From Macrophomina tecta (lineage: Eukaryota; Ascomycota; Dothideomycetes; Botryosphaeriales; Botryosphaeriaceae), in the NCBI GenBank assembly GCA_024180945.1, contig JAKSGN010000002.1, positions 2,604,001-2,668,000 on the forward strand: a stretch of DNA of 64,000 nucleotides. Direction: 5' to 3'. The notes beneath the pieces were generated by a model, which did no database searches, was not told the origin of the DNA, and saw nothing but the letters and a program-made list of their open reading frames with translations. Every line of letters begins with the position of its first letter. The first letter of the stretch is position 1. Shown here piece after piece: positions 35,420-47,831 of this stretch. The position numbers and the translations under genes were made by a program.

Positions 35420-38400
35420 TTTTGCGGATTTGTTTATAGTGCTGTATAAGCCGTAGTGACAGGTGGATACTGCGAGAACTGGTCTGCGTTCAGTTTGATG
35501 CCGGAGGGCGGGATGAACTGGCTAGCAGTTCTGATATGGCTGTTTCTGTTGACGGGAGCCGGGGGCTGCTGCTGGAGCGCCTGTAAAGGACAGTGAGAGA
35601 TGCGGGATCTCGAAGGAATGTGTGTTCAACGAAGGAACGAAGTGCTGGACGCAAACACAAGAGCTCGCCTGGTTAAGGAGCGGAACCGGGAGCGCAGAGA
35701 CGGAGGGTATTTGAAGGTTTGCGGAGAGACGAGGGCTCGGGGGGATTTTGAGAAGGGCTGAGCCTACTGGTTAGGCCTCAGCAGCGGCTTGCAGGGCTAG
35801 TGCAGCGCGGCCTGTCAGCCCGGCGTCGGCGGGATCGCGGCAGACAGCGCACGCGCCCCACCGGGGAGAGCTGGCCACGCACCGCTGTTTTTTGCGCTCC
35901 CTCGTATCCTCGACAACTCCCGACTCCTCCCAGAGCCCAGCCCTGTCGCCGCCACGTCAGGCCCAAGCAGCTCGCCGCACGTCACTCGTCCTGTCAGCAT
36001 CTGTCGGCCGCCCGTCAGCCCGCTCGCCGCCGCTCCTGGCGCGTCCTGTGGCCGCCTCCGGGCTGCTGCGCGCCGCGACTCGTGCCGCCGCTGCGTGCCT
36101 GGCGCTGCGCTTCGGGCCATCTGCAATGCAGCAACGGTCGTGAGCTTACGTTGTTTCACGCCTTGCTGTTCCGGTGCCTCCTCTGCCGTACGCTGCAGCC
36201 GCATGCCTGACTCGCCCGCCCACCTCGGCCAAACGCGCGAGGCCTATAGGCGGGGATCCATGCGCCACAGGGGGGTGGATCGACGGATGCGCTCCGACCG
36301 TACCTGAAAATCCACGCTCCTCCAGGGATGGCTTGCTCCAAGGCCCGTTCCTGCGGTGTTCACCGAGACCTCTGTGCGTCGCACACAGCCCGTTCAAGTG
36401 GCTGAGCCCGCCGTATCTGGTGTATAGGTTGCTCTCCAAGACAGCTTCAATTTCACCATCCGAGCCGTCCAGAAGCCCAGCCACCGGTGTTGGGAGCTGC
36501 CTCCGTTCCAGTGCTGTCCAAGCCGAGTGACGGTCGCTGTGGTCATCGACCCGCAACGGCGGCCTCTTGTCACCCGTTCCACTTCTCCGCCGCAACGCTG
36601 GCTTCTGGACCGCCATGCCTGACTGTTGCAAGCGGCCACCTTGGAAGCGGGACCGTGCGACCCACCGCGGGCAATATTAGGCTGTGTGCCATTGGATGCG
36701 ACGCTGGTGATGATGCCACCTCGGTCGACGAATCGCACTGCTCCCTCGTCTCGCAGCCCCCATTCGGAAGTCCACCACGCCCGCTTTGCTCCTTCGGCCG
36801 CAGACATGACTCTTCACGCCTGCGGACCCGTGCGCGATTTCTCGAACGCGCTTGCATCAGCCCTCATGCGGTCTTCTTTTTCTCATGACGAGAGTGTGCA
36901 GCGGGAGATGAAGCTGGGTGGGGCCTCTGCAGCCCATCGTACACGCTGACTGGCTGCTGCCCTGTCGCCCTATAAGAGTTTTCCATGGCTTCGTGCGGAA
37001 CAGCAATCCGAGCGCCCACTAAGGTTATCCGTTGGGTTATCGATACCCCACAACCTCCTCTTTCTGCTCTCTGGGCCTTTCTGGAACCCGCTGATGTGCC
37101 TGGCTAGCATCCTGATCAGCGCATCGCGCTTGTCAAATCCTTTTTGTCGTGGCTAGGCTTACGTGCAGACGTCCTTTGTTGAGCTGCTCGTCACACTTGC
37201 CGGCCGTGGCCCTCCCGAACGCTCCGTTCCGCCAGCACATGCGCTTCTGGACTCTGCTGTGGTTCAGGTCGAGCTGACCGGTCGGAGCAATCGCCTGTAT
37301 CGGACCTCGGAAACGTCACAGACATCTTGAAGCAATCTAACGCGAGGGCCCCAAAACTCTGCAAGCCACCATGCGCACTTACGACTGCCATTCACGTGCG
37401 GGGTTGCTGCAGAAAAGCTTTTACGGCTCTGCAGAATGGTTGAGCTTTTGCACGCACCACATTCCAAATAAGGTTTGACACCGTTCTGGAGTATGCTGCG
37501 TGCTGGAGGTTTCCCAGTCCCCTGCGGGAACGTCACCTTGACCCAACCACCGTCGGCATTGTGGTCCTCACGTGTCCCACATTCTCCGTCAACGGCGACG
37601 TCGATCAAAAGCGGCGAGTACTCGGCCGTTCCCTAGTCATCACCACATAGCGGGCTATGACTGTCCCCCGTGCGGATGTTATTGGCGTTACGCCCCCACT
37701 TAGAAAACATCGGGGCATCAACTGGCCTGGAGCCGCGGAGGCACTCACGCGCTTTGTCGAGAAATCCTTCGGACAAATAGGCAGCATTTGGACTGGGCCG
37801 GAAAGAGTGCCGGACACATACCACCACCGAGAACGGTTCTCCTCCAGTTACTCCAAGTCGCTGTCGCCTGCGGAGGAAATTACCCAAGGACAGCCTGTAT
37901 CGACCTCCATGGCCTCTGAAGCACTACTGCGTGGTCAACATTAGGCCGTCAAATGCTGGACCCAAAAGCATGCTCATTCTCTTCCCATCCTCATCACATG
38001 CGTTCTTGGCGCTCCTCTACAGGTGGAGGTTGGAAGCTTTCGTTGCACGACATCGCAACCACCATTCCGATCGCATTAGATGCTTGGCAGTTTCAAACCT
38101 GTGTGAATTTGCTTTTTTGACGCAGAAGATCACGCGCTTCGTCCCCGCAGGAAACCATCATGAAGCTGATCCTTCGGACCCGATGGTGTCTGCATCTTGA
38201 AGCTGATAATCGTACGAATTGTCTGAGACACAGTTACGTCGTTAGGCCGCTCTTATGTTCCACAACCCAAAATGAACATCCAGGTAACGACTGAATGCGC
38301 TCCGGAGTCGTATACAACCTCCCTGCAGGCTTCCTTATCCTACGGTGTTACTGCAATGGGTTCTCGCGTGACTGGTTGCATTGGTGATAAGTCTCATCAT

Positions 38401-40404
38401 GCAGCCTTCCGTAACAGCTGAGGCACAAAGCCTCAAGGGGATTTTGAGTCGAATGTTGAGCGGCAATCTACTTGAAAGCAAGCAGCGCGACCGCGAGCAA
38501 CTTCGGCCATCTCAGCAGCTATTGTTCCATGGCCGTCCAGTCAGGAACCATCTATCCAGGAAACGACTCCGCAGCAGCACTCCTTCCAATGGCGGCTAGA
38601 GAGCTACTGGTAATCGGTCACTTCGGTGGCGTTCCTCTTGGTCCTGCTGGTTTTGATGTAAAGCACATCGGCAGATTCACGTGAGAACGTTCTTCTGGTC
38701 TCAAGCCAATCTGTTGTGCGTCACTTCGATACTAGCTGCGCTCGTGTCTGGTCGCGTTATTCGAGAAGCAGCGAATCCGACTATCGAATACCGTAGGCTC
38801 TTTTCTGGTCACCCAGGCGATACTGGATTTCAGAAGCCAATCAGAGTATCGCTTCTCTGCACGGCTTCCTCAATCGGACATCCGGGTCCCTCGGCGAGAA
38901 GCGCCGCAATAGCAAGCTGTAGCTCGAGCGCGGTGGCGATTTCGTGCTTCAGCACCAGCTTTACGTAAGCACTGCAGGCCTCATACATCCTGTCTGTCGT
39001 CCTGAACTAGGAACGTGATGAGGCGCGGCTAGCGAAGCCATCTCGACGCTTCTGTCGCAACAAAGAGGTTTAGATGGTGAAAGCGAAGGTGACTCATGGC
39101 AGAGCCTCCACATCATCCTTCTGCCGTAATGCACCACTTCTCTCGATCATGGCAATTCTCGGAACTTCCTTGGAATCGCTGCAGCATGGCGGGGAATAAA
39201 AACGGCTGCGGTGGGCGCCTGGGTCCCAGACTGAGAAACCGAAGAGCGGCCGAAACCGGAAGCCGTCGCCCTTTCCCCGTCGCCTCACACGCCACTGTCA
39301 GCGCAAAACGGGTCCCATCCAAGATCACATCTCGCTATCGTTCTCTGCTCGCCGGAAGGCATGCCGCTCGGCAGAAGGTGGCAATTGCTGTCTGCCGGTG
39401 TCCCCGCCGAGACTCGAGCGAGTTTTCGCTGGTGGATTTTGCGTCCCTTGTGGACTCTCTTCCGCGGTGAACTGCTCGCACGGTCCTCTGCGACGGGCCT
39501 TTCCGCCACAATATTCCATGAACTTGTCCAAGCTTCCTCCTCTAGCTTATTGACTATCCTCGCACACGCCTGTCTTTTCTGACCTTCTGAAAGCCTGTCT
39601 GAACCGGTATCCGTTTTCAGAGTTTCTTCATAAACATTGCCAGCGAATGTGTTTACCACGTACGACCATAGGTCGCAGAAAGCAACGGATCCCGTCCGCT
39701 CTCCGATATTTAACCTGCGAACCGGCCGATTAGTACTCAAGTGGGTGACCATTGGGGAATCCCGGCTGTTGTACGTTTTGTCTTTTTGCCTGGTAGTGGT
39801 TGTGGAGGCACAGGTAGAAAATTTGTCTCCGCTGTCCCGAGGGTGCTCCAGTATGCCAATCACGTCAGGAGTCTTGCCGTAATGCCTGGGGCCTGGGATA
39901 GGATCCAGTGAAGAAATGATGTCCAGGTCCATTGGTCGAGCAGGGCACCGATCCCTTCCAGCCCACAAGGAAGAAATCATCTTCCAGTTTGGTAATGGCT
40001 CTTTAGACTTCCCGATCTCTTTCTTCGAATCTCGACGTCATGAAGCTGCCTTCCTTTGGCATCTCTCCATATTCCGATGACAGCCTAGCTCTTTCGGTTC
40101 CTTCAGCTTTTCAGGATGGTTTCCCACATCACACTGCTCCTTTCTCTTGGTTCGGACTGGAAAAATATAGAAGAAAAGAATGGAATTGACGGAAAGGAAA
40201 ATGGGAAGAAAATGGGAGATGAATTTGACAGACAATACGTATAAGGATGCTGCAACCTCCCCAACATGATATGTACAATGCGGTTGTCCATTACTGTCCA
40301 TTTGTCTTCTCTTACCTCTGCTTTGGTTTCATTAAATAGTAAACCACTCTTTTTATTTGCGAATGCGCATACGCATATGCCTTAGTTTCTTTATGCTTCT
40401 TCTC
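35420..40404. other. Gene-poor 5-kb interval
   Basis: The left 350 bases are the promoter of the DPBB gene. The rest carries many small frames without domains. Two stretches on the minus strand look more coding than their surroundings: 37264-37887, one frame broken by a single TAG at about 37,633, and a 52-codon frame near 38,830-38,985 with a helical, Leu/Ala/Glu-rich peptide. Both may be relics of decayed genes. A 231-codon minus frame at 39285-39980 has no recognisable family. No intact gene is supported. Confidence 0.5.
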
Positions 40405-43400
40405 CTACCTTTCTTGTCCTATTTCATTTTCTAAAATCCATAACAACGCCGAAAATATTAAGGGTATCACAGCCACCGAAAAGGAAATCAACAGGAGCCT
40501 GGTGACCGGCAATGGGCCGCTCGCAACACCAGCTCCACTGACTGCTGCCGTGGTCGCTGCGGCTGTCGGCTGATTTGTCATCCGGTCTATGGATAATGAG
40601 GCGGTCGATGAGGGATTTTCATTTCCATCTGCCTCTGTCCTTGCACTGGTGACGAGCGCTGAACCGGAAAGAGGGCTTTGTGTAAGGGTCGTCGTATTCG
40701 TCTCATAATTGCTGCCACTGTGCGGCGTTGTCGTCGTGCCACCAGCGCTCGCAAGTGCCCCGCCCAAGCCTCCAGCGATCAATCCACCCAAGCCATCAGC
40801 ATCGGCAACCATTAACCCGTCGGATGCTGCGCTGACCACGCTGCCCATTACCGTTGCCGCAGCCCCGCCAATCCACAACGTTGCAGACCCTTCTAACACA
40901 ACGGTACCTGATCCCACTGGTCTAGCTGTGAGTGTCTTGGCACCGTTGGCCAATGTAAGAACAGCACCTGAGGAGGCGCCTGCGGAGTCGGTCATCGCAG
41001 AAAAGGAAATGATACTCTCGATCATGCTCCCGGGCGCTTTTGTGGATGTTGACGGCGAGAGGACATCATACGTCTGCCCTCCCACAACAACCACACCGCC
41101 GCTGCTCGAAGGCACTACAATCTCCGTACCGTCCACCGTAGTCGACGCGCCTGGCATCAGTGTCACGCCGTCGTTGCCTCCAAGTACCACGCCCTGGGCC
41201 GGATCGTCCGCATCCGCAGGAGCGATCTCGATACCTGGGATAGCAGAAGCCAGGGACGGAGCGGCTGTTGGGAAAGCGTATGTCTGCTCACCAACAACGA
41301 CGGCTCCTCCATTCGACGGCACCGCGACCTGCACTCCCTCGACTGTGGTCGTAGAGCCTAGACCCAAGGGCTGAGTACCGACAAGCACGCCAGAAGGATT
41401 TGCGGGATCGAGGGCGACGACGCCGGATACTCCTGCTGTAGCGAGAGGCGCGGGCACAGGTGCGGATGTTGATGTGGCGGGTCCTTGGGTGAAAAGAGGA
41501 GAGGTTGTTCCGTCGACGATGAGGGCGCCACCGCTAGGCGCGGCGACGACGGTGTGCGAGGCGATGAGAGTTGTGTGGCCCGGTGCAAGGGTCTGCGTGC
41601 CTATAGCGATGCCGTTGCCACCTTGCCCACCGCCGTCTTTGGGGTCCGTATTCGCATCAGGTTCAGAAACAGGTGCGGGGGCTACGGAAGCGGCGGCGGT
41701 GCCAATGGTGACGACAACGGGAATCTGGGTTGCAGCCGTGGGTGTGGGGTCAGCGCTACCCTCTGATGCATTGGTTTCGACGATGGGAAGACCGCTCGCG
41801 CTGCTGATGTGCCCGTTGTTGTCAGTACTGTCCGTGCTTGGCTGCGACTGCTGTTGACCGCCGCTGTTTTCAATGGCGGCAGTGCTGGTTGGCGCCGTAT
41901 CAGCTGGTTCAGTGTCGGCAGTGGTTGACTGGGCGCCCCAGAGGCCGGAGATCATCGATTCAAGGGTTTCCCACGGATTGGAGTTTACTGAATCAGCCGA
42001 GGTCGCAGTAGAGGGCCCGCTTTCACTGCTGCCCTCGCTGGTAAGACCGGATGACGGCTTGGGATCTGCGATCCCGGTTGGTTGGAAGCTGCTACCTCCG
42101 GCGCTATGGTCACTGCCATCAGTTGTGGTGGCAGTACTCGGTGCGAATGGCGCGCTCGTCTCGGTCACCGGGGCCGCAGGTGTGGTCGAAGACTCAGGAT
42201 CACCGTTGGTTATGGTAGCTGGAGCGCTCCCCTCCGGTATGAGCGCATTGGCCGTGGTAAGTGGGATTGGCGGGTCGAGGACAAATTTTTGCCAGGCAAC
42301 AGCGGTGCAATTGCCAAATTTAGGGTCTAGATGAGTGAACCCGGCTGGATCGGTTGGCAAGACGATATCGGGCTTGTAGTCGTCGAAAACTGGGTTGTCC
42401 CACTCTTGTGAGTACTGGGCGTCTCTCATGTGTCGTGTAATGGGATTGGTGTGAACTTACTGGTGCTGCAGTTATCCAGCCTGTTGTACTGACAGTCCTG
42501 CATGCTTCTGTAGGCATCTGCAGGCACAGGGGAGTTCATGTCCGCCCACGTCATAGCAACTGTGGTCCTCGGCTCTCTGCCAATAGTCGCGTTCGGTGCG
42601 ATCGTCTCCCCCGCCGGTCTGTACTTAATACTCGAAAAGGACTCCGGCGGTGCGGACAGCCAGACATTGCTCATCTCTGACGACACGCAAGGGTAGGCGT
42701 AGAGCTGCTGGAAGGACAAGTAGATGGAAGGGGACGTGAAGGTCATGTCCTCGTAGGTTGCCGTAACCAAGCCCGCCGGGGCGGCCGTGGGTGTGGGCGT
42801 CGCGCCGAAGGCGTTACTGGTGCGCGTGCAGAGCCACTCATCGTCCTTGCTGGTGGGCCAGTAGAAGACTCGAACCTCGCCGGCCTGGACCCTGCACTGC
42901 ATGTTTGCCTCGCGGGGGATGATGCAGTTGCCGCCCCAGATGCAGTCGATGGCGGTTCCGTACTGTGGGTACAGGCCGGCGTTTGAGGCCGAGGCCAGCA
43001 GGCCGCACGCGCCGTAGTCATACTTGCATTGCGGCTGAGGCTCGGCCGTGTAGCTGGGGTAGATGGTGCTGGTGCTGAACCAGGTCGTCGTCAGTGTCGG
43101 CGAGGCCTCGCCCGTGGCGCGCGGCCAGCCGTCGCAGAGGGTCGTCAGGTTGCCCGTGTAGGTCGGCATGAACTTGGTCGTGTACCCACTCACGTACGGC
43201 ATCAACGTCGTGCTGCAGTTGCGGGTTGCGCAGGCGGATGTCTGCGATCGCTTCTTGCGTGCCGAATACGCCACGAAGCGCGACTGGCACTCGACCAGTG
43301 ACGAGACGGCAGTGAAGTCGGCGCCCGTCGCCCATTGTAGCTCCGTCGTGTTGACGGGAAAGGCGGTGTAGTAGGTGGCGATGTCGATGGTTGTGGTTGG

Positions 43401-43637
43401 GGGCGCCGTCAGCGGTACTACCCCGGAGCTTCTTGTTGTTGTTGATGTCACCAGGCTCGTCGAAGAAGAGGAGGGGGGCGACAACGAAGAGCGTGGCGTG
43501 GTTGGAGTGGTGACTGTTGTTGTGGCATTGATGGGGATGAAGCCGGCCGATGCTGCGATCCACCAGAAAGGAAATAATAATATGGTTGAGAGGATCCTCG
43601 AGGGAGATGAGGGATGAGGGGCGAATAATATAGACAT
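40405..43637 (-). CDS. Large surface protein with cysteine-rich N-domain and beta-strand repeats
   Basis: Two exons (42461-43637 and 40405-42422) join in frame to 1064 residues. A hydrophobic N-terminal segment (ILSTILLFPFWWIAASAG) acts as signal or anchor and is followed by a short Ser/Thr-rich stretch. Residues of about 80-420 form a cysteine-bearing ectodomain with many N-x-S/T sites, including CKYDYGACGLL and CIWGGNCIIP. A Ser/Thr/Pro-rich region comes next, then four degenerate copies of a Gly/Val/Thr-rich unit of about 35-45 residues (pattern GTQxLxPGxTTxVxGxxVxVPSxGGxVVVxG). The C-terminus is hydrophobic (LLLISFSVAVIPLIFSALLWI) and ends in a short polar tail, so it is a membrane span or GPI signal. 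The intron is only 38 nt with the chosen borders. I recall similar repeats in uncharacterised Pezizomycotina surface proteins; no enzymatic motif was seen. Confidence 0.82.
40860..41605 (-). repeat. Four degenerate protein repeats in the surface protein
   Basis: At protein level the units begin with GTQTLAPGHTT, GTQPLGLGSTT, LMPGASTTVDG and LANGAKTLTARP, and are coded at about 41485-41605, 41268-41390, 41055-41195 and 40860-40965. Each has a turn-rich start, a TTV-type strand, a VVVPSxGG loop and a hydrophobic strand. The DNA is too diverged to align by eye, which implies old duplications. Confidence 0.75.
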
Positions 43638-46131
43638 TATGCGGGAAATGAAAAGATAGGAAAGAAATAAGATAAGGGAGACGGGCGAGGGAGATCACTG
43701 AGGCACAGCAGCAGCGCTCATGCAGAAGTGGACAGTGCCCAACACCAACCAACACGCAAGCGAAGGATGAGGCACAGTCAGTGAAGGGGGATAGAAAAGA
43801 AAAACGGTATTCCAGGTATTGTATGCGTGGAGGATGTGCGGCGCTGTACAGGTATTTGAGAGGGATCACCAACTCTGTGCCAGTCATTCCGTAGTGCTCT
43901 TTTTCTCTGCAGGCGCCTCTGCTGCATTTTCTTTTCTCTCTTCCCGCTCGCGCACACTTGCCGAAGTATAACTGCGCCGCGATCAAAGCGGGCTGGGAAC
44001 CACAGTGCCGGGGAACCCATAGTCAGTAACGACCTCTCACTCCCCGGCCTCGCGGTCTACTGTGGGGGCAAACGGCGAGGCATCAATGGCCGAAACAGAG
44101 AAATAAACGCCCGGCAGGTCGGCCATAGCGACCGTCCGCTGTGCCGCACACTTGTACAGCCCGAAGGAGCAGGAAATTCAGTCGATCTGCCGCGTACTTG
44201 AATAAGGACACAGCGGACGCTGGGCTGTTGTCTCAACCGCGCCGCATGCTTGACGCCCGGCAGCGGCTCCCTGAGGCACGCGATTGGTCGGGCCAGGGGA
44301 GTCCGGCGCTTGCGGTGGGGGCGCTCACAATAGAAGCTTGGCGACGCTAAATGGGCGGTTGTATTTTTGACTACAGAGACATGTTGTTCCTCGCTGGGTA
44401 AAATGCATTCGAGGCACGCCCGGCTGTACGTTCGTTCGAGAGAGGGCCGGAGTTGAGACCTGCGGAGTGTGGGCTGTTTTCTGCTCGTGCACCCCACGCG
44501 CCGGTGCTGGCTGCCTTCTCGCTCCCGTCCCACCCTTGGCTCGCGGCCGGGCTCGTGCTATTTGTAACTGCCGAGCCAACGGCTGCCAGCACTTCCCCGG
44601 ATGCTCCGCCGATGTTGTTTATTTCTCGGGTATTTCTCATGTCCATACTGCCTCTCCGGATCCACTTAGCCTTTACGAGCAACTGGCCTTTTCTTATGAG
44701 CATGAAATGATATACCGCGGCGTGGAAACGAAGTGTCGTCCGCATCATATGTCTCCAAGGAAGTGCAATTTACCGACGGAACCCGCGGCGTCAATCTGAG
44801 CTCTTACAGACCGAGCCTGCGCATTTCTCTTCTTGCCTGTTCCTCTGCGGCCACTTCGCTTCGTCTCCTTTGTATGCGGAGTCAGTCTCTTGCAGTATTC
44901 TTGTCAGCTCTCGTTGAGGGGATATATCGTTCGAGCTCAGCTGCACTTCATGTTCTCTTCTGGCGTTCTTAGTCCATGGTCGGAAGAGGACGGTAAGAGG
45001 CGGTTTAGGAAGAACATGTTGGGAATCAAAGTGCCTATGTGTCTTGTAGATGAGGAGTGTGTGCAGCTGAATGGCGATGATGGCTTGGGTTTCGCACTAT
45101 ATTGCTTGATGCTGCCTGCAACTGATGCCACACAAGGGAGGATGCGCCCGCCCGTGCGTTGCAGCGATGAAGTAGGTACATGTGAAAGGCGGCTGGGGCT
45201 CGAAGCATCCTTTCGCGGGGCCGCAGTGCTGACATAGCACATGCTCTTCGGGCAACATGAACTGCCTGCGCCCATGACAACTATTCCACTCTAAACCCTT
45301 CAATAGCATTGGTTTCTGGGTTGCCGGGTCCGCCAAAGAATGACTCAACGACTTTGGCGAAGTCACTGGTGGCGAAAGCCTCAGTCTGACTGCTCTGATT
45401 AATCTCTGCGGACGCTCAGCTGAGTACTATGACGGTCTTGCCGCCTTCCTATAGCCACCCAAGCGCAAGGAAGTCCGGTATTGAAGCAAGTCCGGATGGG
45501 GACGGCGGTGGGGAATTTGAAGAGACATTTATCTACTACCCGAGCGCAGCCTTTTTGTCTTCCTTCTATTTCCTTGCTGAGAGCAAAATTTAGAGCACTG
45601 TTCCTGAGAAAGGTCGTGGATATCTCTATCGAGTATCGTTCTCCCCTCCGCCTACATGGGCTATTACAGCAGGCAACAGAAGAGGTCAGATTTTTCGCCT
45701 TTGACTAAAGCCCTTGAGCGTGTATGCCGAGCTGCCGCCGGAGCTGATGGCCTTGAGCGGATGGGCGGTGGGGCTTAAAAGCCTGGTATCTGTGGGAAAC
45801 TGCCACATCAGATGGCGCCGGAGCCTCCTAAAATGAACTTGCTTTCCCCTGAATATTGGTTGATTCGTAAAAAAAAAAAAAAAAAAAAAAAAGAAGAGAA
45901 AAGTTTGTCTAGTGAGACGCTGCGAGGCGAGGCGCAGGGTCATTACCGCCTTTCAGGGTCCACCCAAGCCATAACATGATCTGCTCGCACCAAAGGTACA
46001 TGAGTTTTGCCCAAAAGCACCAGTAGACATATACCTCCAAGCTGCCTATGAGCTTTACCAGAGCCCAACTACATCATCATTCTCCGCCTCTTTGCGTACT
46101 ATTTGTTCTCCCAAAATCCCTTTTCTACAGA
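43638..46131. other. Intergenic spacer
   Basis: About 2.5 kb between the surface-protein start and the F-box protein start, so both promoters lie here (divergent genes). Frames such as 44733-45237 carry no domain. A 24-A run stands at 45869-45892. Confidence 0.5.
45869..45892. repeat. Poly(A) tract, 24 nt
   Basis: An uninterrupted A run about 240 bp upstream of the F-box gene start. Poly(dA:dT) tracts at this distance can exclude nucleosomes in yeasts and may contribute to the promoter; that role is an inference here. Confidence 0.85.
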
Positions 46132-47469
46132 ATGTCTCGTCCATCAAGCTCTACCGAGAGTATAGCGGGGACACTCGCCAACTCAAGTCATGGATCCTTG
46201 GTCCTCGAATCGCCCTTCCCACTACTATCCCTCCCTTCCGAGCTCTTGATCGAAGTGACCAGCCACCTTTCACCCGAGTTCGTCGCCGCGCTCGCGCTCA
46301 CATGCGCTACGCTCTACCACTCCCGCCTCTCACCCTTCAAAGCCAGCATGGGCAAGCAGACGAAGATCCTTCTCTTGCAACTGCTCGAGCGGCAGTTCCC
46401 CACACACTTCCTCTGCCACCGCTGCGCTACGTACCACGCGCTGACCGCCGTCCATGAGCCGCGCAAGTACGTATCCGTCTCCTTGCACCCGAAGCAGCGG
46501 TGCGAGGAGAAGGCCGGTTACGTTTTCTACCATCACTACTTCTTATGCTTGCTGCACGTGCGCGCCGCGGTGCGGCATACGCTGCTGGGACCCGACCACG
46601 GCATTGCGCCCGCGGCGTTTAGCCATGAGGTCCAGTTCCAGCTCCGCGGCCGCCTGTCCGTGTCGCAGAGCATGCGCGCGCGCGTCATCGGCGGCGAACT
46701 GTACCTGGCCGGGTCGTACGCGTTCAGCGGCTGGGAGGAGCCGTCGGCGGCCGGGCCGTGGGGGCCTGGCGTGGGGAGGAACATCGGGGTGCGGGAGTGG
46801 CGCATCTGTCCGCATGTGGTCTTCAAGCCAGCCTTGAGACTGATATCTGCGACGGCGAATACAACCTTGGAAAGAGTCTTGATCGACTGGCTTCCAGAAG
46901 CTGCGAAGTACGGACCGAGAGGAGTGCGGATTGCGAGAGCGCTCTGCGAGTACTGCTACACTGACTTTACCTTTGTGCTCAAACCGGAGTGCGGGACGAA
47001 TTTAGAGAAGGGGATGAAATTGATTGCTTACTTCTACAGAAACCTTGGGCCGGGTTGCTCACCGGAGGATCCAAGGTGGCAAGCTGCCGCTCAAGGGCAC
47101 CCTATGCCGGCGCAACGATTGAGGGCTGCAGAGCATAGTACCAGAATCATGGATGCCTGGGATGCGGATGAGGAAGCCGAACATACTGCGCGGCGGGAAG
47201 CAAGACAGGCTGCAAATAAGAAAGCGAAAGAGGATGCGAGGTGGGAATCAATCATGAAGCTGCAGGCCGAAGAGGGTGTGAAGCTGGAAACGGAAGAACC
47301 GGCAATGAATCGAGAAGAAAATACCGCCTCAAGCACAGGTGGGGCTCGGAACCACAACAGTGTACGGGTTATGGAGGGACCGGCATCAGTGCCACCGCAT
47401 CTACACAAGCGTATCTTGGGAAAGATTGCCAGAGTCGTCAGACTTGGGATTTCTACGAGGAAGAGGTGA
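46132..47469 (+). CDS. F-box protein
   Basis: One exon. The Met at 46132 (MSRPSSSTESIAG) is chosen, giving 445 residues; the frame is open from a Met at 46048, but those 28 residues look untranslated. An F-box follows at about residues 30-75: FPLLSLPSELLIEVTSHLS, then FVAALALTCATLYHSRL. F-box proteins usually bind Skp1 and recruit targets to SCF ubiquitin ligases. The middle has a CHRCATYH pair and long regions without a known repeat, and the C-terminal 110 residues are Ala/Glu/Lys-rich with coiled-coil character before a basic end. Substrate and role are unknown. Many Pezizomycotina carry such orphan F-box proteins with this N-terminal LPxELLxxIxxxL pattern. Confidence 0.82.
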   Translation: MSRPSSSTESIAGTLANSSHGSLVLESPFPLLSLPSELLIEVTSHLSPEFVAALALTCATLYHSRLSPFKASMGKQTKILLLQLLERQFPTHFLCHRCATYHALTAVHEPRKYVSVSLHPKQRCEEKAGYVFYHHYFLCLLHVRAAVRHTLLGPDHGIAPAAFSHEVQFQLRGRLSVSQSMRARVIGGELYLAGSYAFSGWEEPSAAGPWGPGVGRNIGVREWRICPHVVFKPALRLISATANTTLERVLIDWLPEAAKYGPRGVRIARALCEYCYTDFTFVLKPECGTNLEKGMKLIAYFYRNLGPGCSPEDPRWQAAAQGHPMPAQRLRAAEHSTRIMDAWDADEEAEHTARREARQAANKKAKEDARWESIMKLQAEEGVKLETEEPAMNREENTASSTGGARNHNSVRVMEGPASVPPHLHKRILGKIARVVRLGISTRKR

Positions 47470-47831
47470 AAAGATTTATTTTAGTCACATATTATGTGGG
47501 TCTCGAGCTCGAATTCCCTCTCAAATTGTAATTAGAAAACACTAGTAATGTCCAAGGGAAACGCAAGAACCTTGCATGATGAGGAAATCTCTCGGGATAA
47601 AGTATTGAAACATTAATCCTAACGCAACCCCCACGAATCTGGCTAAATATCAGCGTCGGGGCGGATGCTTCAACCCCCCCCGGGAGGGCATTGTTAGCCT
47701 GGAAGCTCTGCTCTTTCATGCGGCAAGCGTATACATCTAACATACAGAAGTGACCATGAAGTGCGCCGGCAAAACCGACAAAGTTCCATGCCTCGAAAAA
47801 CGCGCTGGGCGACCCCTACTGCCACATGTTT
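47470..47831. other. Convergent 3' spacer
   Basis: About 360 bp between the F-box stop and the stop of a probable minus-strand gene. It includes a C-run at 47,676-47,681. It presumably holds two 3' untranslated regions. Confidence 0.5.

Noticed and set aside
39285..39980. 231-codon minus frame in the 35-40 kb spacer
   Set aside because: No recognised domain, weak composition and no splice context; not strong enough to annotate as a gene.
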